This document shows positions 1 through 8,300 of a stretch of 23,907 nt of DNA, piece by piece. The notes below the pieces were generated by a model. That model saw only the letters and a program-made list of their open reading frames with translations, made no database searches and was not told where the DNA came from. Source of the stretch: an uncultured Verrucomicrobiota bacterium (lineage in GTDB: Bacteria > Verrucomicrobiota > Verrucomicrobiia > Limisphaerales > UBA9464); contig CAIPFS010000458.1 of assembly GCA_903864375.1 (NCBI GenBank), positions 1 to 23,907 on the forward strand, written 5' to 3'. Position numbers and translations under genes: made by a program. Numbering within the stretch: the stretch's first letter is position 1; the number at the start of each line of letters is the position of its first letter.

Positions 1-471
1 CTCCTGGGATACCGACTGAAAAAAAAGGGATTTCAGGGCACCCGCCGCCAGTAGCGCAGTCAATCCGCAGGTCGGAACCCATCCCCACCAGTAACAGACT
101 CCCGTCAAATTGGCGAGGACCGGACTGTAAGGTCGAAATGCCTCAGCACAGGTGGCGGCGATGCCTCCCACCCGGTGGGGATACATCAGGATCAGTTCGG
201 TCCATCCCGGTGTCGCCATCCAGCTGAGCACCAGACCAACGATCAACAGCAGGACGGCAGCGCTTCCCTGGCCGGGGATGCCCCCCTGCCCAATAAAGAG
301 GGCGCTGAGAAGGAAGAGGCTCTGATTGATGCCTCCCATGGCGACCGATGTCGTGCCAATCCATCCCACGGTGCGCGGATGAGGCCGGATGGCTGTCGCT
401 AAGGATTTTGATGGCGCGGCCGGTGCGTTCATTTGGCGGAATCGTCCAGTTTGTTGGCGGCCAGACTCCAT
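1..471 (-). CDS. APC-superfamily amino-acid permease, N-terminal part (runs off the left edge)
   Basis: Inner-membrane transporter of the amino acid-polyamine-organocation family, seen only for its first 157 residues; the frame stays open to base 1. After a polar N-terminus of about 34 residues come hydrophobic segments at roughly 38-60, 71-87 and 115-145. The first contains the small-residue stretch GTTSVAMGGINQ typical of the unwound substrate-binding helix 1 of APC carriers. The run RVGGIAATCAEAFRPYSPV and the YWWGWVPTCG segment are also typical of this family. The frame begins after a stop at 478-480. The ATG at 471 is the first start and another ATG lies at 432; neither has a clear Shine-Dalgarno. 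It is divergent from the histidine kinase to its right. The substrate cannot be told from this fragment. Confidence 0.8.
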   Translation of the reverse strand, partial: MESGRQQTGRFRQMNAPAAPSKSLATAIRPHPRTVGWIGTTSVAMGGINQSLFLLSALFIGQGGIPGQGSAAVLLLIVGLVLSWMATPGWTELILMYPHRVGGIAATCAEAFRPYSPVLANLTGVCYWWGWVPTCGLTALLAAGALKSLFFQSVSQE

Positions 472-919
472 CGATTCTCAATTTCCCGGAATGGAAACCG
501 CTATCGTCGAAAGCCTGCAACGCTGGGGACTAACCCTGCCATCATGCCGAACAAACGGAAGCCAATATTTCGACCAGACGCGGGAACGGCGGAAGACGGA
601 GGTCTGCGGCGTCCGGGTCCCCCGGAATCAGACCCAACCCTTGGGACACCCTTCTTTAAGATTCGGACCAAATTCCGGGTGCGAATTTATCTTAGATCCA
701 AGTCTATATTTAACCTATCTCATTTAGGTAAACAGATCATCGGATTTGGTTGGAGCAAAATCTATTGATACTGCGGCTTTATTTGATATTTTCATCCTGA
801 AGTTGGGTGGATCATTCCCTCAGACGCGCGCACGGTGCACGTTGTCTCAATTAGAATCAGGTCAATTCACCCTGCTGTCTTATCCCGTCTCGCCTCCGTC
901 TTTTCGTATTTCATTTGAA
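472..919. other. Divergent intergenic region with AT-rich promoter-like stretch
   Basis: This 448-bp gap lies between the divergent permease and histidine kinase genes. The stretch 681-800 is much more AT-rich than the rest of the window and contains TATATT at 705-710, which could serve as a -10 element for the kinase, but no good -35 box lies 16-18 bp upstream. A short inverted repeat ACCTA (713-717) / TAGGT (725-729) follows directly and could be an operator. Short open frames here have no protein-like composition and I take them as spurious. Confidence 0.35.
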
Positions 920-1774
920 ATGGATTTCACCCATACGCCCGCAGCCCCGTTCGCTATCGACGTCGGAGACACGCCCCCCGACCTATCGAAGCCGGAGGGT
1001 GGACTGATGACGTTGCCGCCAGACGACATTTGCTCCTCCTGGACGACGTCCGACCAGGATCCCTGCCTGCTGCCTGCCAGTCGTCCGCCCGGATTGAGTC
1101 GGGAGGAATTGACCCGCATCAATCATGAGGTGCGAACGCCCATGAACGGAATTCTTGGATTTGCCGGACTGCTGCTGGAAACTCCATTGAACTCCGACCA
1201 GCAAGCCTTTGCACAAACCATTGAGGAATGCGGCCATGCCCTTCTGACCTTCTGGGATACGCTGCTGGACCTTTGGACCCTGGATGCTTCGGATCTTCAA
1301 TTGCGGGAATTGGAGTTCGATCCGACACCGGTCCTCCAGGAGGCAGCGGCTTCCATCCGCACCATGGCGGCCAGGAAGGGATTGGAAGTTCGTTTCAATC
1401 CGTCGGGAATGGGAACCATCACGCTGACTTCGGACCCGGCCCGATTCCGACAGACGCTGCACTACCTGCTGGACAACGCCCTCAAGTTCACAAAACAGGG
1501 CCACATCGAGTTGTCATGGTCCGAAATGCGTCCGGGGTGGTGTCGCATCATGGTTTCCGATACGGGCATTGGAGTCCCCCATTCACACCTCAAACGCATC
1601 TTCCTGCCGTTCGCACAGGTGGATTCCTCCCCCACCCGATCTGAGGGCGGCAGCGGTCTGGGACTCGCCATGGCGCGCCGGCTGGTGGAACTTCAAAATG
1701 GAAGGATTGGCTGTGAAAGCCAATTGGGCATGGGTTCACGGTTCTGGTTTGAGCTGCCCGCTAAAAGCTCTTAG
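920..1774 (+). CDS. Sensor-less histidine kinase
   Basis: Predicted cytoplasmic signalling kinase of 284 residues that would autophosphorylate on His and pass phosphate to a partner regulator. The dimerisation/H-box has INHEVRTPMNG with the phospho-acceptor His at about residue 69. The ATPase domain shows the N-box DNALKF, the G1 box DTGIGV, the F-box LPFAQ and the G2 box GGSGLGLA, so the catalytic parts look complete. There is no transmembrane segment, PAS domain or receiver domain; the first 60 residues are Pro/Asp-rich and featureless. No response regulator gene is adjacent, so it is an orphan kinase whose input and partner lie elsewhere. ATG 920 is the first ATG. ATG 1007, preceded by GGAGG at 994-998, is a good alternative start and would remove 29 residues; a TTG at 746 is less likely. 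The 3' end overlaps the convergent outer-membrane gene. Confidence 0.88.
   Translation: MDFTHTPAAPFAIDVGDTPPDLSKPEGGLMTLPPDDICSSWTTSDQDPCLLPASRPPGLSREELTRINHEVRTPMNGILGFAGLLLETPLNSDQQAFAQTIEECGHALLTFWDTLLDLWTLDASDLQLRELEFDPTPVLQEAAASIRTMAARKGLEVRFNPSGMGTITLTSDPARFRQTLHYLLDNALKFTKQGHIELSWSEMRPGWCRIMVSDTGIGVPHSHLKRIFLPFAQVDSSPTRSEGGSGLGLAMARRLVELQNGRIGCESQLGMGSRFWFELPAKSS
1761..1774. other. Tail-to-tail gene overlap forming an imperfect palindrome
   Basis: The last 14 bp of the kinase gene and of the convergent barrel gene are the same DNA, CTAAAAGCTCTTAG, which is palindromic apart from one mismatched pair. Each strand therefore reads Lys-Ser-Ser/Phe-TAG. There is no room for a separate terminator between the two genes. 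Confidence 0.8.
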
Positions 1775-2867
1775 ACAATCTCAGAATAAAGACGACGTCG
1801 GCAAAGCCGGCGGCCACCGGCGGGAGCCCCGCCTCCCGCTCCATAATACTCTGTTGCCGATTGCGATAAACGGCTACCGGTGCCGTCAGGGACGCCGACC
1901 AACTGTGGATCATGACCGAGACGCCCGGCTCCACGGAAATGGCATAGCCTGGACGTCGGAACCCCTCGCTTCCCCCCACCAGATCGTGAACCGGCACCCC
2001 TTCGATCCGGCCTCCAATGCTCAACCCCACCGAGTGGGCGGGCCAAACCGCCCATTCGAATCCCCCCCGGGCCACGTAGTTATCGGTGATGGAATAGTCG
2101 CCATTCAGACTCGCCGTCGGGGTATACTTCTCTTCCGGAGTCACCGTGTACGCTCCGCCCACGTAGCCGGCGAGGCGCGGGACCAATTGCCGGAATGCCG
2201 ACAATTCCGCGACACCGCCCCATCCTCCGGACCCGAGTTGGATCGATTGATCCACCGCATGGATCTGGGCGACTGGGCCCCTGCGTCCGGGAACCAGGAA
2301 GGTGTCCTGCACGTCCCCATCCCCGGTCGGCATGGATAAACCCAGACCGATCTGGATGTTGCCCTTTGGGCGATCGGTCGGATTGAAGATCCAGCCACGC
2401 GTCATCCAGCGAAGATCTCCCACCCCGGCCGACTGCGTGTGAAAGCGCCCAAGAATGGTTCTTTGAAGGTTCAACGCCCGCACCACCTGCGATCGGTCAT
2501 GGACAGCCAGCGGCACCGTCAATTCCGTGCTCCAGCGGGGTGACAGGGAGTATTTGATCGCGAGGTCGATGAAATGCGAATCATTGATTTCCTGACTTCC
2601 CTCCGCCTCGCGTTGCGTCTGCTCGACGTCACCGCTGAACATGCGATCCGAATGCAGCCATCGATATCCGACGGAAGCCTCCCAATGGAGCCCCACCGAA
2701 TCGTCATGGGCAGAGGACTGGCCGCAGATGGCCGCCCCCCCAGCACCCCTCGAAGCGATGCACCCCTGACCCGCAACCGGCATTGCATCCGCCATGGCCA
2801 GCAGCAGTGCCAGGCAGGACCAGGGCGCAAAGCCACCGGCTCTGCCGAAATCAGAGGAGTGCTTCAT
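1761..2867 (-). CDS. Outer-membrane beta-barrel protein (transporter/porin-like)
   Basis: Exported protein of 368 residues predicted to sit in the outer membrane. The N-terminus carries a hydrophobic stretch (WSCLALLLAMADAMPVAG) consistent with a Sec signal. The rest is a chain of alternating polar/hydrophobic strands with tight Gly/Asp turns, for example GLHWEASVGYRWLHSD, NIQIGLGLSMPTGDGD and LSIGGRIEGVPVHDL. The protein ends in ...RLSKSF, and the C-terminal Phe is the usual recognition signal for barrel insertion by BAM. Layout and length resemble the porin-like 'MetA pathway of phenol degradation' transporter group, but I cannot name a substrate. Cys residues after the signal region do not form a proper lipobox. 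ATG 2867 has only a weak GGGG upstream. It is divergent from the gene at 3232 and convergent with the kinase. Confidence 0.75.
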   Translation of the reverse strand: MKHSSDFGRAGGFAPWSCLALLLAMADAMPVAGQGCIASRGAGGAAICGQSSAHDDSVGLHWEASVGYRWLHSDRMFSGDVEQTQREAEGSQEINDSHFIDLAIKYSLSPRWSTELTVPLAVHDRSQVVRALNLQRTILGRFHTQSAGVGDLRWMTRGWIFNPTDRPKGNIQIGLGLSMPTGDGDVQDTFLVPGRRGPVAQIHAVDQSIQLGSGGWGGVAELSAFRQLVPRLAGYVGGAYTVTPEEKYTPTASLNGDYSITDNYVARGGFEWAVWPAHSVGLSIGGRIEGVPVHDLVGGSEGFRRPGYAISVEPGVSVMIHSWSASLTAPVAVYRNRQQSIMEREAGLPPVAAGFADVVFILRLSKSF

Positions 2868-3231
2868 GCCACCCCATCAGCCGAAGGCGGCATAGCAGTC
2901 GGGACCGGATTCAACCGAGCTGGTCCGAAGGGAGAAATTGTCTGCATCGAGGCGCTATTCTCTGCCCAAACCCATCCGCCGTCGTCCATTTATTTGGGCA
3001 GACCGGGTCAATTCAGGGGTGAAATGGTCTTTGAACAGGGTCAGACGTGCAGGCTCGATCGACGCATCCCAGTGATTCTCGTCTGGACCTTCGCCCCTTC
3101 GCCGCTCGCGATGGGGTTCCCCGCAAGGGAGTGATTTGACGTAACCTCTTCGGGGGCGGCCCGTCATTAGGCCTGAAACCCACGCAAGTCATCGACATCC
3201 CGTCGACCTTCCGTATCAAAACTCCGTCACT
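2868..3231. other. Divergent intergenic region
   Basis: This 364-bp gap should hold promoters for the outer-membrane barrel gene (leftward) and the secreted 243-aa gene (rightward). A TTGACG at 3136-3141 is present on the plus strand, but no -10 box is correctly spaced from it. An AT-rich patch lies at 2987-2999. I see no RNA gene, convincing terminator or coding frame. Confidence 0.4.
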
Positions 3232-3963
3232 ATGAAACGCATCTCTCTCGTACTCGCTTCCACTCTCGCCCTGGGCTCGTTGTGGCAGTCTTTCGCCGGT
3301 CCCACGGAAGAATTGACGGCGGCGGCTCAAAAACTCGCCGAACAATCCAACTACTCCTGGAGGCAAATCACTGAAGTCGCGGGTGGCGGAAATGGCGGAC
3401 GGGGTCCCGGTCCGGTCGAAGGCAAGGTCGAAAAGAACGGCTACGCACTTCTCACCCTGTCGCGTGGCGAGACGTCCATTCAATCGGTCATCAAAGGCGA
3501 CAAGGGGGCCATCAAGATCGGTGAGGAATGGAAATCGGCCGCAGAGGCTGCGGCAGACTCGGGCGGCGGCGGTGGTGGATGGAATCCCGGCCGTTTTTTC
3601 GCCCGGACCCTTAAAAACTTCAAGACGCCTGCGGCACAGGTGGTGTCCTTGGCTGGCAAGGTGAAAGACCTGAAGAAAACCGACTCCGGTTATTCGGGTG
3701 AATTGACCGAAGACGGAGCCAAGGAATACCTCTCCATGGGCGGGCGCGGCGGCGGCGACGCCCCCAGTATCGAAGGGGCCAAAGGAAATGCCACTTTCTG
3801 GGTCAAAGACGGAGCCCTGACCAAATTTTCCTTCCAGGTTCAAGGCAAAGTCTCCTTCAACGGCAATGACCGGGAGGTGGATCGAACCACCACCATCGAG
3901 ATCAAGGACGTGGGCACCACGCGGGTCGAAATTCCGGAAGCAGCCCAGAAGAAGGCATCTTGA
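3232..3963 (+). CDS. Secreted lipoprotein-carrier-like (LolA/LppX-fold) protein of unknown function
   Basis: Exported protein of 243 residues. It begins with a clean signal peptide (MKRISLVLASTLALGSLWQSFAG) with likely cleavage after the SFAG stretch; there is no lipobox Cys. The mature part is a short helix (EELTAAAQKLAEQ) followed by beta-rich segments. Two Gly-rich loops (GGGNGGRGPGP near residue 55 and SGGGGGG near 112) interrupt it. The C-terminal segment VKDGALTKFSFQVQG, then TTTIEIKDVGTTRVEIPEAA, resembles the end of LppX/LolA-fold proteins, which bind lipids in a curved sheet. Function in this organism is not established. No Shine-Dalgarno is visible before ATG 3232. It appears monocistronic. 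A 367-aa frame on the opposite strand over the same bases is a composition artefact. Confidence 0.72.
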   Translation: MKRISLVLASTLALGSLWQSFAGPTEELTAAAQKLAEQSNYSWRQITEVAGGGNGGRGPGPVEGKVEKNGYALLTLSRGETSIQSVIKGDKGAIKIGEEWKSAAEAAADSGGGGGGWNPGRFFARTLKNFKTPAAQVVSLAGKVKDLKKTDSGYSGELTEDGAKEYLSMGGRGGGDAPSIEGAKGNATFWVKDGALTKFSFQVQGKVSFNGNDREVDRTTTIEIKDVGTTRVEIPEAAQKKAS

Positions 3964-4005
3964 CCTGGACCACAGATGTCCGGGTGGATGGCGTACGATC
4001 CGGGC

Positions 4006-4260
4006 ATGATCACTCGATATCCTGCCAACTCCCGCTCGGCTCCGTCCCGCTCCGCAGACACGATCACCACCTTCGGCATCGCCGCCTTGGTGCGATGCCC
4101 GGATGGGCAGGTCCAACTCTGCGGAGGAGGACGCCGGGAGCAGATCGAAGCCCGGGAATGGATCAGTCTTTTCCTTCCTGAAGCCGTGCTGAAGCCGTCC
4201 GATACCGAAAAAGTTTCGGCTTCGGGGATTGACGAACCAGGAGTTCCCAAACGGGTCTGA
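4006..4260 (+). CDS. Small hypothetical protein (doubtful)
   Basis: Possible 84-residue protein; an upstream in-frame ATG at 3976 would give 94 residues. The centre, ITTFGIAALVRCPDGQVQL followed by EAREWISLFLPEAVL, has protein-like composition with alternating strand and helix patterns, more so than the shadow frames around it. No signal peptide, no domain I recognise, and no Shine-Dalgarno. It sits 42 bp after the secreted 243-aa gene on the same strand and ends 58 bp before the convergent fibre-like gene. It could be spurious. Otherwise the 355-bp gap 3964-4318 holds nothing I can identify. Confidence 0.35.
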   Translation: MITRYPANSRSAPSRSADTITTFGIAALVRCPDGQVQLCGGGRREQIEAREWISLFLPEAVLKPSDTEKVSASGIDEPGVPKRV

Positions 4261-4318
4261 GAGAAGGGCAAGCCCCCGGGTCTCCGCAAAGCCTCTTCAG
4301 GGCCACCTGCGCCGTTCC

Positions 4319-5281
4319 CTACATCGGTCCGATGGCGATAAAGTTAAATTCCACTGGAATCGAAACCGGATTTCCCGTGAGGGTTTGGAACTCCAAAAAC
4401 GAGAAGTCCCTGTATCCGGCGCTATTGTCGATGATGGTGATTACTTTTTGCGAGGGCTCATCCGGGCTGGCGACAATTGTGGGTGGAGAGGTGAAAGGGA
4501 CGTCATAGACGATCTCGTAAACACTGTAGGTCGCCGAAGACGATGCCTTGACTGTAAATCCCTTTCCCTGGCGAATCGTTCCGTCTTTGGCAATCGAACC
4601 GCGAATGATCCTCATCCGGGGCTCCGGGGAGACAACAATGCCCAAATCGTCCCGCAACTGGCTGGCAGCAATGGTTTTCTGGGCCAGCTTGGTCCCGGAA
4701 ATGGAGCCATCCAGAATTCGATTTCCATCCAGAGACCCGGAGGCCGCGTTACCCGTGGTCAGCAGGTCGGACCAGGTGAACCCATTCAGCCTCGAGGCAT
4801 TCTGGGCTGAATCGGCGATGGACGACGAAAAGGCATTGGTGGCGTAGGCCGCCGTTCCCGCCGTATTTGCCACCAGCGCAAATGGCACAGAAAGAATCTG
4901 CTGGCGGGGCTGAATGGAAACGTCCCCCACCGCCAGCTCAAGAAAAGCAGGCGCATTGGGCACAACGGCCTGGGCTGCCATCGCCTGTCCAAAATCCCTG
5001 GACTGGGAGTCGTTTCCCCCGAGCAGGGTGTTAAATACACTGCCGACGAGGGCGACCGAATTGGTTTTTGGCCCCCAAATCAGGTGGCCATTGAAAACGG
5101 CGTCAAAAACACGAAAGACGACATTCGTGTTAGCATCCGGAAGTTTGTTGCCTGCCGAATCCAGCAGGGCTCCCTGATAATTGATGACGGACGGAACGCT
5201 GATCGGTTGTCGGGCATTCGCCAGCGGCAAAAGGAACGCTGCGACGAGCAGTGCGAGTGACGCTTTGGAGCTGAATTTCAT
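4319..5281 (-). CDS. Secreted tail-fibre-like structural protein, last gene of the toxin-like operon
   Basis: Exported protein of 320 residues. The signal peptide MKFSSKASLALLVAAFLLPL ends in ANA, with cleavage before RQ. Residues 25-145 form the domain found at the start of many secreted or fibre-like bacterial proteins: INYQGALLDSAGNKL, then strands, then PRQQILSVPFALVANTA. Next is a low-complexity linker rich in Ala/Ser/Asn ending in LNGFTWSDLL, like the repeats before the head of trimeric phage fibres. The C-terminal 100 residues (RIIRGSIAKDGTIRQGKGFTV ... FNFIAIG) form a beta domain shared with the paralog at 19732-20835. The frame is open further upstream (to 5677) but in the wrong register for coding there; ATG 5281 directly precedes the signal peptide. 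It starts 88 bp after the RHS gene. It could be an adhesin or receptor-binding accessory of the complex; that role is inference. Confidence 0.8.
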   Translation of the reverse strand: MKFSSKASLALLVAAFLLPLANARQPISVPSVINYQGALLDSAGNKLPDANTNVVFRVFDAVFNGHLIWGPKTNSVALVGSVFNTLLGGNDSQSRDFGQAMAAQAVVPNAPAFLELAVGDVSIQPRQQILSVPFALVANTAGTAAYATNAFSSSIADSAQNASRLNGFTWSDLLTTGNAASGSLDGNRILDGSISGTKLAQKTIAASQLRDDLGIVVSPEPRMRIIRGSIAKDGTIRQGKGFTVKASSSATYSVYEIVYDVPFTSPPTIVASPDEPSQKVITIIDNSAGYRDFSFLEFQTLTGNPVSIPVEFNFIAIGPM

Positions 5282-5369
5282 AACGCTTGAACGATTGACA
5301 GGGAATCCATTGCACTTGACGGAGGATTTCCGCAACTCCCGAAACGGGTTGAAGGCCACCGGATCCATT

Positions 5370-8300
5370 TCAGCCCTCCGAGTTGTACGCCGGCTCCTCC
5401 TGATTGTTATAGTTCGGTTCCTCCTCTGTATTGTAATGAGGTTCATCTTCTTCATCGGCGCCATTATTATAGTTCGGGGGTTCGTCCCCAGGGGATCGGT
5501 AGTACCGGTGCTCGTCTGAGTCGATGGGAGAGATGTTGTATTGGGAGGAAGACCCGACGGTTCCACTCCGACTCCTGGACTGGGTGACGGGTGGAGCCGG
5601 TTTGTAGTTTCCTTTGAAACCCTCACTAAAGTTCTTCTTGTCGAGGAAATCGGCTTTTTCCAGATTCGCGCCAACACTCCTGAGGTGATCCTTGAAGTCT
5701 TCCAGGTATTCAGTCGTGGGCCGAAAATGTCCGCTTTGATTGTTCACCCCACGGATGACGCCGTTATCCACCATGATTTCACCCGCCATCCAGACTTCCT
5801 TCTTTCCCGCCGAATTCTTCTGAACAAAACTGGAATGGTGGATTTTTCCACAGTCACCCCTGGCTACAAACATTCTACCCTTCGCATCCTGAACAAAGAT
5901 AAACACGTCCTTGGATGCTCCGGAGCCCAGCATGCCCCGCTGGCCCCCGGTGTGGACCTTGTTGTTGAACCACTTGTTTTTATAGACCAGCTTTCCACCC
6001 CGCACGGTCACCTCCTTCTGCTTCAATTCCTTCTTCCCGAATTCGACGACCGTAAATTCCGCCCCCGTGCTGGGATCCACCCGATCGGACTCCCCCCATT
6101 CCTTGGAGGATTTATATTGTTCCCCCGAATGGGTCTGCATCGCTCGATTCCCCAGACTGGCCCGCGGCTTCATCCCGCTGGGATCATCGAATGAGATTGG
6201 CCGGTTGTTGACGTATGCGTACCGGTTCAGCGACTGGGGGGAATCACTCCGTTCGAGCGGATCGACCGAGACGAACCGTCCAAGGACCGCACTTAAATAC
6301 CGGGCCTCAAAATAATGCAGACCGCTCTCCGCGTCGCGCTCCTTGCCGTCAAATCCATAGGCAACCGTGTCGGAACCGACTTGATAATGGGTGCGAAGGG
6401 CACCAAACGGATAGTAGGTCGACTCCTCGAGCAGGGCACCGTGCTCGTCGGTGATGACCGAAGCCGATCCCAGATGGTCGTCGTGATAGTACCGAATCCG
6501 GGCCACGAATAATCCCGGGGGAACCGCGATGGCATTGCTCGCCGAAAGGTAAAGCGCCTCTCCGGGACCGATTTGAACCGAGGGGGGATCGGTGCCGGTT
6601 CCCAGACCCAGGTGGATATCCCAAGCCTTTTGGTCGGGATCAAAGCGCCAATACGCGGTTCCCGGAGGCATCACGGACAACAGGTCCACCGCAGTCGGTC
6701 CGATAAAAGGAAAGTAGCCACCGGACCCGGAAATACCCGGCAGTTCATCCGACCCCACCGACCCCCTCAAGGCAACGGTTCCAGCCTGCGGTGCGTGAAT
6801 CCAGAGAACGGAGCCGGCGGGCGAGGCATCATTTGCTGCCAGCGTCTGGAACCCACGGGAAACTGAATTCCACAACAGCGCCGCATCTCCAGCGGAACCA
6901 ATCGATGACACCAGGTTGGACGTGCCCACCGGCAATGCCGTCAGATTCCATCCAGCCCTCAGGCGTAACCGATGGAGTCGATTGGTCGCATTGAGTTGCC
7001 CCGAAATCTGGGCAATCCGCCTCGAACCGGCAAACACGTGCTTCACGACGACATCGTGGGGACGGACCTCAAATCCCTTGGAAACATATAAGGTGGATTC
7101 CGCAGGATTCGGGGAACTCGAAGCCGGCGAAACCTGCTTGGATACCCGTCGCCCGAGGTAGTCATAGCGATAGGCTGCATTCGATTGATCGTCGCGGAAG
7201 CCCACCAATCGATCCCCAAAGTCCCAGATGAGGCTGGCCGAAGTCCCCATCCGGCTCATATTGCCATTGGCATCGTAAGTAAAGTCACGCACCGATGTCC
7301 CGTGGACCAACTGGGTCATCGCATGGGGCCCCCCATCAGCAGTGGTTCGTCCCACCCGATTCTTTGGTCCCAACCCGCCCCCGTAGTTCAACGTGCCCAA
7401 ATCGGTCACCGACCAACCGCGTTCTGATTGATCCAGATTGGACGTCTGCTCCAGCAGGTTTCCGATCCGGTCATACCGATAGGCGATGTGTCCATCGTCA
7501 CGCTGGGGCAGGCCCGGGGGGGCGTGGGAAATCTGATACCCGGTGAGTCGATACAGGCTGTCATATTGAAAGATCTGGGTGTTTCTCCGCAAATCTCCGT
7601 CCGCCAGTATCGCGGAGGGCCGAAGATCATCGATTTCCCGGATGTTGGAGGACGGGTCGAGGGTATACCGATACGAGAGCAATCCGTCCAAACCCATGAC
7701 CGGTCCTCCGGTCGTCATGGCTGTCAGCCGTAAACGGGCATCGTAGGAGTAGGAAGTCCGGACCCCATTACCCATCTTCGTGGACTCGGTCTGCCCCGTG
7801 GGCGTGTACGTCCGATCGTCCAGAATCGTGCCGTTGGGACCGCCTCGAATCCGCCGAAGAAGAGTTCGGTCCCCATACTCGTAGGTGATGAAATCGTCGT
7901 CGGGATAAACCATGCGGGTCACCCGATTCATGGAATCATATTCCATCAAGGTGCGATAGGCCACCGGCTGCCCGTGAACCAAATCGGGGAGGCTCCGAAC
8001 ATTCCACTCGATCCGCCCCCGATCATCGTAGGAGGCATACTCGTCGCCCTGGGTGTCCCGGACATGAACCACCCGCCCCAACAGATTTCTCTGCGGAAGG
8101 GCAGTCCCGTCCCCCTGCCCCACGGGTTGTGCGGCAACATCATATTCATAAAGAATATCGGGATGCATCCGGTACGAAAATTCAGTGGAAGCGTCGTCGA
8201 CAAAGTCTTCGCTGATCTTTCGATTGGCCCCATCATAAACATACCGGATGTGTTGGCCCTTGGCATCCTCCCGGTCCAACAGATTGGAAGCGTCATCGAA

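Noticed and set aside
143..520. 125-codon minus-strand frame at the left edge
   Set aside because: The neighbouring minus frame from 471 to the edge encodes clear APC permease sequence with membrane helices; this frame is its shadow.
3013..4116. 367-codon open frame on the minus strand
   Set aside because: It lies antisense to the secreted 243-aa gene and has Gly/Arg/Phe-rich random-like composition without a domain; the plus frame has a signal peptide and a recognisable fold pattern.
4205..4219. Hairpin CCGAAA-AAG-TTTCGG as a possible terminator
   Set aside because: A perfect 6-bp stem but AT-containing and short, with no T-run on either strand; not enough to call a terminator.
5282..5677. 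Upstream extension of the 320-aa fibre gene frame
   Set aside because: The extension overlaps the RHS gene end in another frame and lacks protein-like sequence; the signal peptide begins exactly at ATG 5281.
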